From: CAXYVC01 sp964292295
GTDB taxonomy: Bacteria > Acidobacteriota > Holophagae > Holophagales > Holophagaceae
Assembly: GCA_964292295.1 (NCBI GenBank)
Contig: CAXYVC010000043.1
Location: 1 to 19,012 of the forward strand
DNA length: 19,012 nt
Direction of reading: 5' to 3'
This document shows, piece by piece, positions 1 through 7,536 of the stretch. A model generated the notes under the pieces. The model worked only from the letters and a program-made list of their open reading frames with translations. It ran no database searches and was not told the origin of the DNA. A program made the translations under genes and the position numbers. Position 1 is the first letter of the stretch, and each line of letters begins with the position of its first letter.

Positions 1-2672
1 ACCTTCGTGTCCGGGGTGACGGCGGTGGCGGTGGCCCGCCAGGCGGTGAGATTGTCGGGCAGCACCAGCTCGGTGCTGGCCCGGCCATCCCGCCCCACGG
101 CGAGCAGCGGCGCCCAGTGGGCGGTGTCCTTGAAGTTCTGGCGCACCTTGTCCGCGTCGTCGCTCTTGAACTCGCCGCGCTTCGTCTGCCGGAGGCTCCA
201 CACGGGGCGCTGGCGCCGCAGGATGTCCCAGAAGCTCCACTCGGTGCTGCCTGCGCGCACCACGCCGTGGCGGCGCGAGGGGTGGAAGAAGCGCACAGGG
301 TCGGGGTTCAGCTCGGGGCTGAGGGCGTAGATGGCCTCGTCCACCACGCCCACGCTCAGGTCTGCGGACGCGGGACGGCCCTGGTGGTCCTTCACCTCCA
401 CGACCAGGCGCATGGGCTGGCCCGGCTGGTAGCGCTCCCGGTCGGGCTTCACGTCCACCCGCAGGCGGCGGTCCAGGCGCGGCACGCGCAGGGGCAGCTC
501 CGCCAGCTGACGGCGCCCGCCGGAGACGGTCTCGAAGACGACCCAGGCGTTGGGCTGCATGGCGGCGGTGACGGGAATCTCCACCACCGCGGTGGTGCCC
601 TCCACCCTGCGGCTGTGCCGCTCGCCCAGCTTCTCGTGCTCCAGGGACCAGTGCAGGGTGAGGCGGGGAACGGGCAGCTGCACCAGGACGCGGGCCACGT
701 CCCCCGGCTGGTAGCTGGCCCTGTCGGCGCTGACCCGCAGGTCGGGCACCGACGGCAGGGGCGTGCCTTCCGCGGCCACCGTGAGGAGGCGCTGGGCACG
801 CACCAGGCGGCCGGAACGGTCATGCGCCTCGGCCACCACCAGGAAGACGCCGCCCTCGCCCACCCGCAGGCTGGCGCTGGGCCCGGGGGCGCTGGCGAGC
901 ACCTGGCCCGGCTTCAGCGAGGTGGGCCGCGACCACCAGCCCGCGTCCGAGCGCTCGGCCTGGATGCGCGCCACCTTCAGGGTGATCGGCACGCGCTGCT
1001 CCGCGCCATCCAGGTCCAGGGCCTTGGCGGTGGCCTGGAAGGGCTGGCCCGGCGCGGCCACGTTGCGGTCCGTGGCCACGAAGAGGACCAGGTCCCCCGT
1101 CGAGGCCCGCGCCTGGGCGCTCCCGCTGTTCTGCTGGCCCGCGCCGTCCGTGACCTTCACGGTCAGGCGCCAGAGGCCCTCCTCCTTGGCCACCATGTCG
1201 GGCAGCTCCAGGACGCCTTCGGCGTCCAGCTTGCCCTCGCCGCTCTCCACCAGCTCCGGGGCGGGGCCCTCGTCCTCCTCGCCCCAATAGCTGCGCCTGG
1301 GCACGACCTTGTAGAGGAACCAGGAGGCCTGGGCGTTCCGCACCGCGGCGCCGTAGAAATAGCGCGCCCGGGCCGCGAAATGCAGGGGATCCCCCACGCC
1401 CAGCTTGGTCTGCGCGGCCTCCACCGCCACGGAGAAGGCGGGCTTCACGAAGTGTTCGACCTTGAACTCCGCCTGGCCGGGGCCCCCCGGCGCCTGGAAG
1501 ACGATGCGGTGCAGGCCCAGGCGCCCGGCGCCCGGCAGCGGGAAGCTGCAGCCATAGGTGCCCGTCTCGGCATTGAGCAGCCTCGCCCGCCCCTCGGCGA
1601 CCTTGGTGTCCTCGGGGTCCAGGACGGTGAAGGGCAGCTCGGGAACCCCCTTCACCACGCGGTTCTCGCCCTCGTCCACGCCCCGCAGGATGACCTTCGC
1701 GAAGACCTCCTGCCCGGGCCGGTACAGCGGCCGTTCGGTGAAGGCGTAGAGGCGCTGGCGCACCGCGGCGGAGGCCTGCCCCTCGATGGAGAGCAGCGCG
1801 AGGCTCGCGCCCGCCTTCGCGAGAGCCACGCGCCGCAGCCCCGGCCCGGCCGGGCGTTCGGCCACCGCGCCCCGGAAATCCAGGGCCGTCGCCTTGCCCT
1901 TTTCGAAGAGGGCGCCGGAGACGCCCTCCCGCAGGGCGCCGTCCTGGGCCGAGACGGCGGTGAGACGCAGCGAAGCGCCATCCTCCTCGGCCAGCAGGGC
2001 CAAGTCCGTCACCAGCCAGGGCACGTAGGCGGCTTCCGATCCCCGCAGCAGCTCCACCAGGTAGAGGCCCGCGGGCTGGGCGGGCAGCGCCACGCGGCTG
2101 AGGTGGCCGCGCTCGCGCTCCTCGGCGCCGTCCGCCTTGGAGATCTCCTCGGTGACCTGGGGCACCAGCTCCGTGACGAGGCGCAGGCCACGCCCCGCTT
2201 CCAGGGGGAGTGCATGGCCTTCCCGGGGATCCCGGGCCTCGCTGCGGGGCGCGTGGAGGCGCTCCGACTGGCGGGCAAGATCCTTGAGTTCCCGGCTGGC
2301 GGTGCGGTGCACGGTGACAAAGGCGCGGCGGGCCCCCCACAGGAAGGCCTCCCGCAGGATGTCCAAGGGGTCCGACCCGGCCCTGGCCCCTTCCAGGGCG
2401 GCGCTGCCGGGCTCCGAGGCCAGGAGCTTCCGCAGGAAGCCCTCCGGATCCTCCACCCGGTGCAGGCGCAGGCGCAGCTCCGTGGGGATGGGCCCGGCGG
2501 ATTCCAGGAAGGCGGGCTGGCCGGGGAGCGTGGGGCGGGGCACGGCGAAGGCGCCGGCCCAGCCGCCTTCGCGCCAGGGGGCCTCCTCGCCCCGCGGGGC
2601 GGACGTGCCCGAGGTGGGCAGCAGCAGCAGCACGGGCAGCAGCAGGGTCAGGAGCAGGCGGAGCCGTTTCAT
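1..2672 (-). CDS. Bacterial alpha-2-macroglobulin, YfaS-like (partial, C-terminus beyond window)
   Basis: Large periplasmic protease-inhibitor-like protein; 890 codons are visible and the gene runs off the left edge. The N-terminus MKRLRLLLTLLLPVLLLLP is a Sec signal peptide with no lipobox Cys. The body is the beta-rich macroglobulin-domain array; the family's 'YRPGQ' macroglobulin motif sits at residues 317-321, and the last visible residues (LPDNLTAWRATATAV, about 871-885) are the conserved opening of the A2M domain. Family members are usually about 1,500 residues or more, so the thioester/alpha-helical region and receptor domain lie outside the window; whether a CxEQ thioester is present cannot be told. 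The start ATG overlaps the stop of the DUF1175 gene (ATGA), so the two are probably translationally coupled. Operon context (YfaT-like and YfaA/Q-like partners, no pbpC seen) argues for the YfaS rather than the YfhM type. The family call is firm, the subtype is inferred. Confidence 0.9.
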   Translation of the reverse strand, partial: MKRLRLLLTLLLPVLLLLPTSGTSAPRGEEAPWREGGWAGAFAVPRPTLPGQPAFLESAGPIPTELRLRLHRVEDPEGFLRKLLASEPGSAALEGARAGSDPLDILREAFLWGARRAFVTVHRTASRELKDLARQSERLHAPRSEARDPREGHALPLEAGRGLRLVTELVPQVTEEISKADGAEERERGHLSRVALPAQPAGLYLVELLRGSEAAYVPWLVTDLALLAEEDGASLRLTAVSAQDGALREGVSGALFEKGKATALDFRGAVAERPAGPGLRRVALAKAGASLALLSIEGQASAAVRQRLYAFTERPLYRPGQEVFAKVILRGVDEGENRVVKGVPELPFTVLDPEDTKVAEGRARLLNAETGTYGCSFPLPGAGRLGLHRIVFQAPGGPGQAEFKVEHFVKPAFSVAVEAAQTKLGVGDPLHFAARARYFYGAAVRNAQASWFLYKVVPRRSYWGEEDEGPAPELVESGEGKLDAEGVLELPDMVAKEEGLWRLTVKVTDGAGQQNSGSAQARASTGDLVLFVATDRNVAAPGQPFQATAKALDLDGAEQRVPITLKVARIQAERSDAGWWSRPTSLKPGQVLASAPGPSASLRVGEGGVFLVVAEAHDRSGRLVRAQRLLTVAAEGTPLPSVPDLRVSADRASYQPGDVARVLVQLPVPRLTLHWSLEHEKLGERHSRRVEGTTAVVEIPVTAAMQPNAWVVFETVSGGRRQLAELPLRVPRLDRRLRVDVKPDRERYQPGQPMRLVVEVKDHQGRPASADLSVGVVDEAIYALSPELNPDPVRFFHPSRRHGVVRAGSTEWSFWDILRRQRPVWSLRQTKRGEFKSDDADKVRQNFKDTAHWAPLLAVGRDGRASTELVLPDNLTAWRATATAVTPDTK

Positions 2673-3619
2673 GCGGGTTCCCGTGGGGTCAAGGGGGCTG
2701 CGGCCAGGACCTTCCAGCGGTAGAGGCCGAGGAAGGCGGGGTTCTCCGGCAGGGGCCGGAAGGCGGGATCAGGGTGGTGGAGCAGTTCCTCGACGCGCAC
2801 GCGCCGAAGCTCGCCCTCCTGGCGGGTGGCGCCGCTGCCTTCGGGGCCGGTGTGGTAGAGCAGCACCGGCTGGCCGTCCACATCCGGACGGACGAAGGCC
2901 ATGGCGTGGTCCGGCTGGGCGTGGGCCCCGCCCCGGGCGAAGAAGACCAGGTCGCCGGGCTGGGCCTGCGAGAGTTCCCGCCCCAGGTAGACGCAGGCTT
3001 CGCTGCGCAGCAGGGCGCCCTTGGCGAAGGGACGCCAGCCTTCCGGCGTGGGGAAGGCGCCGCGCCAGGGCCCCGCCGCCTGGAGGCGGGGATCCCCCGC
3101 CACGGGGGGCCCCGTGAAGCCAACCCGGGCGCGCCAGTCTTCGGTGTGCGGCCCCCAGGCCTCCCGGAAGGCGAAGCGCAGCAGGCCGGCGCAATCCCGC
3201 TGGGCGGGCTCCCAGAGCGGGCTGGGCCCCTGGAGTTGTTCCTCCAGGATGGCCACGAACCAGGCGCGGAAAGCCTCCCGGTCCCCCTGGTCCGCCAGGG
3301 CGGGGCCCGTGCCGGAGCCGCTGGGAACCAGTGCCAGTTCGCGGCGGAAGCCCGGCCAGGCGTTCACCTGCACCCTCACCGGCCCTGTCGGCGCCAGGAA
3401 GAAGCCCTCCCGGGCCGAGCCCCAGGCGGGCTCCCCCTCCACCCGGGCGCCCCAGGCGCCCAGGCGCAGGCCCGCCAGGCTGCGGCTCTCGAGCAGCAGC
3501 CGCTGAACGGCGTTGCCCTCCACGCGCTCCAGGACGACCCCGTGGCGCAGGGGCACCAGGAGGGCCGCAGCGCCCAGGACCAGGAAGGCCGCAGCGGCGG
3601 CGAGCGGAAGCCGCCTCAC
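2669..3619 (-). CDS. DUF1175 / YfaT-like membrane-anchored protein
   Basis: Predicted 316-residue protein of the YfaT/DUF1175 type that accompanies YfaS alpha-2-macroglobulins; its biochemical role is not known to me. It starts at GTG, which overlaps the upstream stop as GTGA, and ends in an ATGA overlap with the A2M gene. Residues 5-24 form one hydrophobic segment after two Arg, so it is either an uncleaved anchor or a signal peptide, placing the rest in the periplasm. The segment RDCAGLLRFAFREA (Cys143) followed by GDLVFFA and PDHAMAFV (His238) looks like the Cys/His arrangement of NlpC/P60-type papain-fold enzymes, so a peptidase or amidase fold is a reasonable inference, not a demonstrated activity. 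Weak GAGG ribosome-binding site 5 nt before GTG. A longer frame upstream of GTG is open but antisense-like and overlaps the preceding gene. Family call based on sequence feel plus synteny. Confidence 0.8.
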   Translation of the reverse strand: MRRLPLAAAAAFLVLGAAALLVPLRHGVVLERVEGNAVQRLLLESRSLAGLRLGAWGARVEGEPAWGSAREGFFLAPTGPVRVQVNAWPGFRRELALVPSGSGTGPALADQGDREAFRAWFVAILEEQLQGPSPLWEPAQRDCAGLLRFAFREAWGPHTEDWRARVGFTGPPVAGDPRLQAAGPWRGAFPTPEGWRPFAKGALLRSEACVYLGRELSQAQPGDLVFFARGGAHAQPDHAMAFVRPDVDGQPVLLYHTGPEGSGATRQEGELRRVRVEELLHHPDPAFRPLPENPAFLGLYRWKVLAAAPLTPREPA

Positions 3620-5775
3620 CGGGGCCTCGCCTCGAGGCCCCCGGGGCCCCACACCAGTTCCAGCTGACGGCTCCCCAGGGCTTCCACGGCCCCCAGGAAG
3701 GGCCCAAAGGTGGAGGCCAGCTCGGCGGCGGAGGCGTCGGCCCCCGCGGGTTCCTCCCAGCTCGAAGCACCGCTGCGGCTGCGGAGGTAGGCCAGCAGCA
3801 GGGATTCCAGCCCCTTGGCCACCCGGGCGCCATCCACGTGCACGCGGCCGAAGGCCTGGGAGGGCAGGTCCGCCAGGGTGGGCGCCTGCCCCATCAGGCC
3901 CGAGGCCACCGCCTTCAGCACCCCGGGTTCCGTGGCGAGCACCAGGTGCCCGCGCACCACCGCCCAGGCGGGCGCGAAGGCCTGCGCGGTGCGGATGCGG
4001 TGCAGCTCCACCCCCGCGAAGGAGGCCTTCTCGAAGGTCCCTTGGAACAGGCGCGGCCAGAGGCGTGCCATGCGCTCCCGCACCTGGGCCTCCCGGCCCG
4101 CCTGCACGGGCAGCGCCAACGCCAGGGCCGGGGCCATGCCGGGCTCCCCGAAGCCGCCGAAGGCTGCCACCTTGCCCTCGCGCTCGGCCCGGGCGGCGTA
4201 GTGCGCCCCCTCCTTGCGAAGCTGCTGGTGCCGGGCCAGGGCCTCCCGGGCGGCGGCATCCAGCGTCGGCTGCGCCACCCATCCGTCCCAGGCCAGGGCG
4301 GCGCCCCGCAGGTCCAGCAGCGCCTTCAGGCCCTCGGCCTCCAGGCGCAGGGCGTCGCGCCGCTGGCGCCGGGCGCGCACGGCAGCCAACTCACGCTGAT
4401 GGGCCCGGGACTGCTCGGGGCTCAGGCCGCCTTCGGCGAAGCGCGGCACGGCGGGATCCTCAAGCCCTGGGGCGCCGTCGACCCGCAGGAAGCTGCCGAG
4501 CATGACTTCCGTAGGCCCCGCGCCCAGGGCCATGGCGCAGGCCACGGTGCGGGGCGCGGCCTTGGCGATGAAGGGGTTCGGCCATACGCCCTGGCGCAGG
4601 CCCTTCGCCCGGCGGCGCAGGGCCACGCGCTCGAAGGCGGCACCTGCGCCCAGGCGCGGCAGCACCCAGAGGCTGGCCTCGGTGGAGGGCCCCTCGCCGG
4701 CCAGGGCCACGCGGCACCATTCGGAGCGCTCCCCTAAGCGCGGAGCGGCCTTGGGAAAGAGCAGCGCGCGCAGGGGCGCCTCCCGGTCCGCGATCCAGGT
4801 GCCCTCGGGCGCGGCGAAGACGTGCAGCACGCCACCGGAGCCCCGCAGCTGCTCCACGGCGAAGCGGGCGCCTCCCTCCTCCCAGGACGCGCTGCGGCTG
4901 CGGGCGCCATGGCTGGTGGGATTGAGCTTCAGGAGGCCCATCACGAGGCGCGTGCGGAAGGGCAGCTCGCCGGGCAGGAAAAGGAGGGTGCCCTCGGGCC
5001 CCCCGTCGCCCCGGGCGGCGCCGTAGTGCAGCACCCAGGCCTCCCGGGCGGAGAGGGGCTCCAGGGCGGGCGCAGCCTGGGCCAGCCAGCGCTCCACGTG
5101 GCGCAGCAGGAAGCCCGCCCGGCCGCCCGAGGCCAGGGCCGAGGGGATGCCGTCGCCGCCCGCCAGGGCGCGCAGGCGCAGGAGGCCGGGTCGCAGCTGG
5201 CGCAGGTGCAGCAGGGCACCGGGAACGGGAGCGGCGCCCAGGGGACGGGGAAGCCGTGCAGGCGCATCCAGGCCCGGCAGGAGCACGGGCGAGGGGATCC
5301 ACTGGAAGCGCCAGCCACCCGCCGCCTCCAGGTGCAGGCCGAGGCCTTCGGTCCAGGGACGCTCCAGCCGGCCCGAGGGTTCCAGGTAGGCGTAGGGGTC
5401 CGCGCCGGGCGCCCGGTGGTTCAGGCTAAGCAGGCACAGGGCGGCCTCGTCCGCCGCAGGGCTGGCCAGGGCGGCGGGAGCCCAGTCCGGCGTCGGACGG
5501 TCCCGCAGGATGGCCAGGGCCATGCGCGCCGCGCCGCCACCCTGCCCCAGCAGGCGCAGCAGCTCCGCGTTCTGCTCGGCGTAGGCGAGCTCAAGGAAGG
5601 GTCGCGATTTCTCGTTCCAGAGCTCGTTCCCCCGGGCGTCCCGGCGGCGGAAGCTCCGGGCCTTGAGCTGGTCCCAGGCCCAGCGCCGGGCCGCCTGGGC
5701 CGCCCCGTCCTCCTGGGCCCCGAGCCCCAGCGGGGCCAGACACAGCGCCACGCAGGCGAGCCGTTTCACCATCAT
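3616..5775 (-). CDS. Exported protein of unknown function, first gene of A2M operon (YfaA/DUF2138-like position)
   Basis: Predicted 719-residue exported protein. From the ATG at 5775 the N-terminus MMVKRLACVALCLAPLGLGAQ is a Sec signal peptide. No catalytic motif is recognised. The C-terminal third (about residue 500 on) has segments like GKVAAFGGFGEPGMAPALALA and HLVLATEPGVLKAVASGL that resemble the beta-strand/'display' pattern of DUF3352/DUF2138-type proteins; a basic helical stretch rich in Arg/Ala (about 460-490) precedes it. In E. coli the yfaS operon is yfaA-yfaQ-yfaT-yfaS, so by position this takes the YfaA/YfaQ slot, but only one gene is present where E. coli has two. Start is uncertain: a GGAGG at 5800-5796 is well spaced for an in-frame GTG at 5790, while the ATGs at 5775/5772 give a more typical signal peptide. 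Gene reality is supported by the GTGA overlap with the next gene and codon pattern; function unknown. Confidence 0.75.
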   Translation of the reverse strand: MMVKRLACVALCLAPLGLGAQEDGAAQAARRWAWDQLKARSFRRRDARGNELWNEKSRPFLELAYAEQNAELLRLLGQGGGAARMALAILRDRPTPDWAPAALASPAADEAALCLLSLNHRAPGADPYAYLEPSGRLERPWTEGLGLHLEAAGGWRFQWIPSPVLLPGLDAPARLPRPLGAAPVPGALLHLRQLRPGLLRLRALAGGDGIPSALASGGRAGFLLRHVERWLAQAAPALEPLSAREAWVLHYGAARGDGGPEGTLLFLPGELPFRTRLVMGLLKLNPTSHGARSRSASWEEGGARFAVEQLRGSGGVLHVFAAPEGTWIADREAPLRALLFPKAAPRLGERSEWCRVALAGEGPSTEASLWVLPRLGAGAAFERVALRRRAKGLRQGVWPNPFIAKAAPRTVACAMALGAGPTEVMLGSFLRVDGAPGLEDPAVPRFAEGGLSPEQSRAHQRELAAVRARRQRRDALRLEAEGLKALLDLRGAALAWDGWVAQPTLDAAAREALARHQQLRKEGAHYAARAEREGKVAAFGGFGEPGMAPALALALPVQAGREAQVRERMARLWPRLFQGTFEKASFAGVELHRIRTAQAFAPAWAVVRGHLVLATEPGVLKAVASGLMGQAPTLADLPSQAFGRVHVDGARVAKGLESLLLAYLRSRSGASSWEEPAGADASAAELASTFGPFLGAVEALGSRQLELVWGPGGLEARPR

Positions 5776-5891
5776 CGCCACGCACCGCACCTGGGCCTCC
5801 AAAGGATCGCCGGAATCCTACCACCGGGAGCCATCTTTGCACCGAGCTTCCGCCCCTGGGATGCGGGACCGGCGCGTAGCACAATGGATCC
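5776..5891. promoter_or_regulatory. Divergent intergenic region between A2M operon and hutI
   Basis: This 116-nt gap must carry the promoters of the leftward A2M operon and rightward hutI. Leftward, TAGGAT (5820-5815) is a possible -10 box placing a start near 5808, with a GGAGG just downstream; no good -35 box is seen. Rightward, CACAAT (5880-5885) lies only 6 nt before the hutI ATG, so if it is a -10 the transcript would be nearly leaderless. No clear operator palindrome is visible. Confidence 0.3.
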
Positions 5892-7097
5892 ATGAGCCGA
5901 CGACGCGTCATCACCCACCTGAAGGGCCTCTTCACCCCCGACCCCGCCCGTCCCTGGGGTGTGCTGGAGCTGGCGGACCCCGCCATCGCCCTGGAAAACG
6001 ACCAGGTGGCCTGGATCGGCCCGCGCCGGGAGCTTCCCCCCGCGTGGCTGGACGCGGAGGAGATCGACGGGCTCGGCCGGTGGGCCACGCCGGGCTTCGT
6101 GGACCCGCACACCCACATCGCCTTCGGCGGCGACCGCAGCCACGAGTTCAACCAGCGGCTCCACGGCGCCACCTACGCCGACATCGCCGCCGCGGGCGGC
6201 GGCATTCGGGAGACGGTGCGGGCGACCCGCCAGGCGGGCGTGGAGGAGCTGGTGGCCATCGGCGAGGACCGCCTGGGACGCCTGAAGCGCCGCGGCGTCG
6301 TCCACGCGGAGGTGAAGACCGGCTACGGCCTGGCCCTGGAGGCGGAAGCGCGCCTGCTCGAGACCTACCTCGATCTGAAGCTGCGCGGCTGGAGCCTGGA
6401 CGTGACCCTGATGCCCGCCCACGACCTTCCGCCGGAGTTCGCGGGCGACCCCGACCGCTACATCCGCACCGTAGCCGAGGAATGGCAGCCGGAGCTGGTG
6501 CGCCGCTTCCCGGGCGTGGCGCGCTTCTGCGACGTCTTCGTGGAGAAGGGCGTCTTCACGCCGGAGCACGGCCGCACCGTGCTGGAGGGCGGCAAGCGCC
6601 TGGGGCTCATCCCCCGCATCCACGCCGACGAGTTCTGCCACACGGGCGGCGCGGAGCTGGCCGCCGAGCTGGGCGCCTCCAGCGCCGACCACCTGATGTT
6701 CTGCTCCGAGGAAGGGATGAAGGCCATGGCGGCGGCCGGCGTGACCCCCGTCCTGCTGCCCGCCACCACGCTCTTCCTGGGCATGCGCGACTTCGCGCCG
6801 GCGCGGCGGATGATCGAGGCCGGATGCCGCGTGGCCCTGGCCTCGGACTTCAACCCCGGCTCCTGCGCCTGCCTGGACCCGCTGCTCATCCTGCGCCTGG
6901 GCTGCCTGCAGCTGCGCATGACCTTCGAGGAGGCCTTCACCGCCATGACGCTGCACGCCGCCCGCAGCCTGCAGCGGCCGGAGCTGGGGCACCTCCTGCC
7001 GGGCGCCAAGGCCCGCGTGCTGCTCTGGGACCTGAAGCATCCCCTGGAGCTGGTCTACTGGATGGGCGAGCCCTTCGAGCCCGTCCTCGTGGCCTGA
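5892..7097 (+). CDS. hutI: Imidazolonepropionase (HutI)
   Basis: Hydrolyses 4-imidazolone-5-propanoate to N-formimino-L-glutamate, the third step of histidine degradation, in the cytoplasm. The 401-residue length is usual. It is an amidohydrolase-superfamily TIM-barrel enzyme with the HutI hallmarks in order: PGFVDPHTHIAFGGDR with metal ligands His73 and His75, EVKTGYGL (140-147), MPAHDLP (174-180), HADEF (His244 metal ligand, Glu247 catalytic), SADHL, PATTLFLG and ALASDFNPGSC (Asp319 metal ligand). The first ATG with a full family N-terminus is taken; only a weak GGAT precedes it, so initiation may use a very short leader. No other hut genes (hutH, hutU, hutG/F) are in the window, so the pathway genes must be elsewhere. 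It is transcribed alone and closed by a strong hairpin. Confidence 0.97.
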   Translation: MSRRRVITHLKGLFTPDPARPWGVLELADPAIALENDQVAWIGPRRELPPAWLDAEEIDGLGRWATPGFVDPHTHIAFGGDRSHEFNQRLHGATYADIAAAGGGIRETVRATRQAGVEELVAIGEDRLGRLKRRGVVHAEVKTGYGLALEAEARLLETYLDLKLRGWSLDVTLMPAHDLPPEFAGDPDRYIRTVAEEWQPELVRRFPGVARFCDVFVEKGVFTPEHGRTVLEGGKRLGLIPRIHADEFCHTGGAELAAELGASSADHLMFCSEEGMKAMAAAGVTPVLLPATTLFLGMRDFAPARRMIEAGCRVALASDFNPGSCACLDPLLILRLGCLQLRMTFEEAFTAMTLHAARSLQRPELGHLLPGAKARVLLWDLKHPLELVYWMGEPFEPVLVA

Positions 7098-7114
7098 AGG
7101 GCCGACACCTCACG

Positions 7115-7147
7115 CGACGAAGGCCCCGGAAACCGGGGCCTTCGTCG
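7115..7147. terminator. Perfect 15-bp hairpin between hutI and DUF465 gene
   Basis: CGACGAAGGCCCCGG (7115-7129), loop AAA, then the exact complement CCGGGGCCTTCGTCG (7133-7147). It starts 18 nt after the hutI stop and lies 23 nt beyond the stop of the convergent DUF465 gene, so it could serve both. Only a short TTC follows on the plus strand, so it is a terminator with a weak U-tract, as is common in high-GC genomes. Confidence 0.8.
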
Positions 7148-7169
7148 TTCCGTGCGCCCTGAAGGGCGC

Positions 7170-7397
7170 CTACTGCTCGCGGCCCAGGTGCTCGTTGTAG
7201 ATCGCGTAGATGCGGTCCTTCGCGCGCAGCTTGGCCTTCTTGAGTTCAACCTCCTCCAGGTGCTCCTCCGAGGAGAGGCGCAGCTTGTTGACGAGCCTCT
7301 GAAGCTTCTCGTCCGCAGCCCGGTGTTCCTCCATGAGCTTTCGGAACTCCGTGTGCTCCCTCATCAGGCGTTCCTGGATTTCAGGGCGAAGATCCAT
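7170..7397 (-). CDS. DUF465 / YdcH-family small coiled-coil protein
   Basis: A 75-residue, highly charged, almost wholly helical protein. The pattern EFRKLMEEHRAADEKLQRL, a short break, then ELKKAKLRAKDRIYAIY matches the DUF465/YdcH family, whose members are small cytoplasmic two-helix coiled-coil proteins of unknown function. ATG at 7397 has a good GGAGG site 4 nt upstream; the longer open frame extending to 7505 is out of character and lacks a site. A candidate promoter (TTGACG-N16-TACCCT) lies upstream. It is a single-gene unit, convergent with hutI and divergent from the ABC ATPase gene. The family call is confident; no role can be inferred from the neighbours. Confidence 0.88.
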   Translation of the reverse strand: MDLRPEIQERLMREHTEFRKLMEEHRAADEKLQRLVNKLRLSSEEHLEEVELKKAKLRAKDRIYAIYNEHLGREQ

Positions 7398-7464
7398 GCG
7401 TCCTCCAGATAGGGTCCCAAGCCTTGCATGCGCGAATGTGCCTGCAGGTGCCCGACCTGGGGAA

Positions 7465-7492
7465 AGGGTACTGCGCCCCCCTGGAGCGTCAA
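7465..7492 (-). promoter_or_regulatory. Candidate sigma-70-type promoter for the DUF465 gene
   Basis: On the minus strand TTGACG (7492-7487) is followed after 16 nt by TACCCT (7470-7465), giving a start near 7458 and a leader of about 60 nt. The -35 box is close to consensus; the -10 is only a partial match. The same TACCCT hexamer recurs in the candidate kinase promoter at 13097-13125. Confidence 0.4.
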
Positions 7493-7536
7493 GCGAAGGC
7501 TTCACCCCCCCGTGACACTATGGAATTCTTCCTGTC

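Noticed and set aside
117..2723. Plus-strand open frame of 868 codons opposite the alpha-2-macroglobulin gene
   Set aside because: Its translation is rich in Gly/Ala/Arg/His with no domain and mirrors the minus-strand gene; long antisense frames are expected at this GC content.
3331..5895. Plus-strand open frames of 468 and 357 codons opposite the exported-protein gene
   Set aside because: Pro/Gly/Gln/Arg-rich shadow composition with no recognisable motif; the minus-strand frame has a signal peptide and a coupled neighbour.
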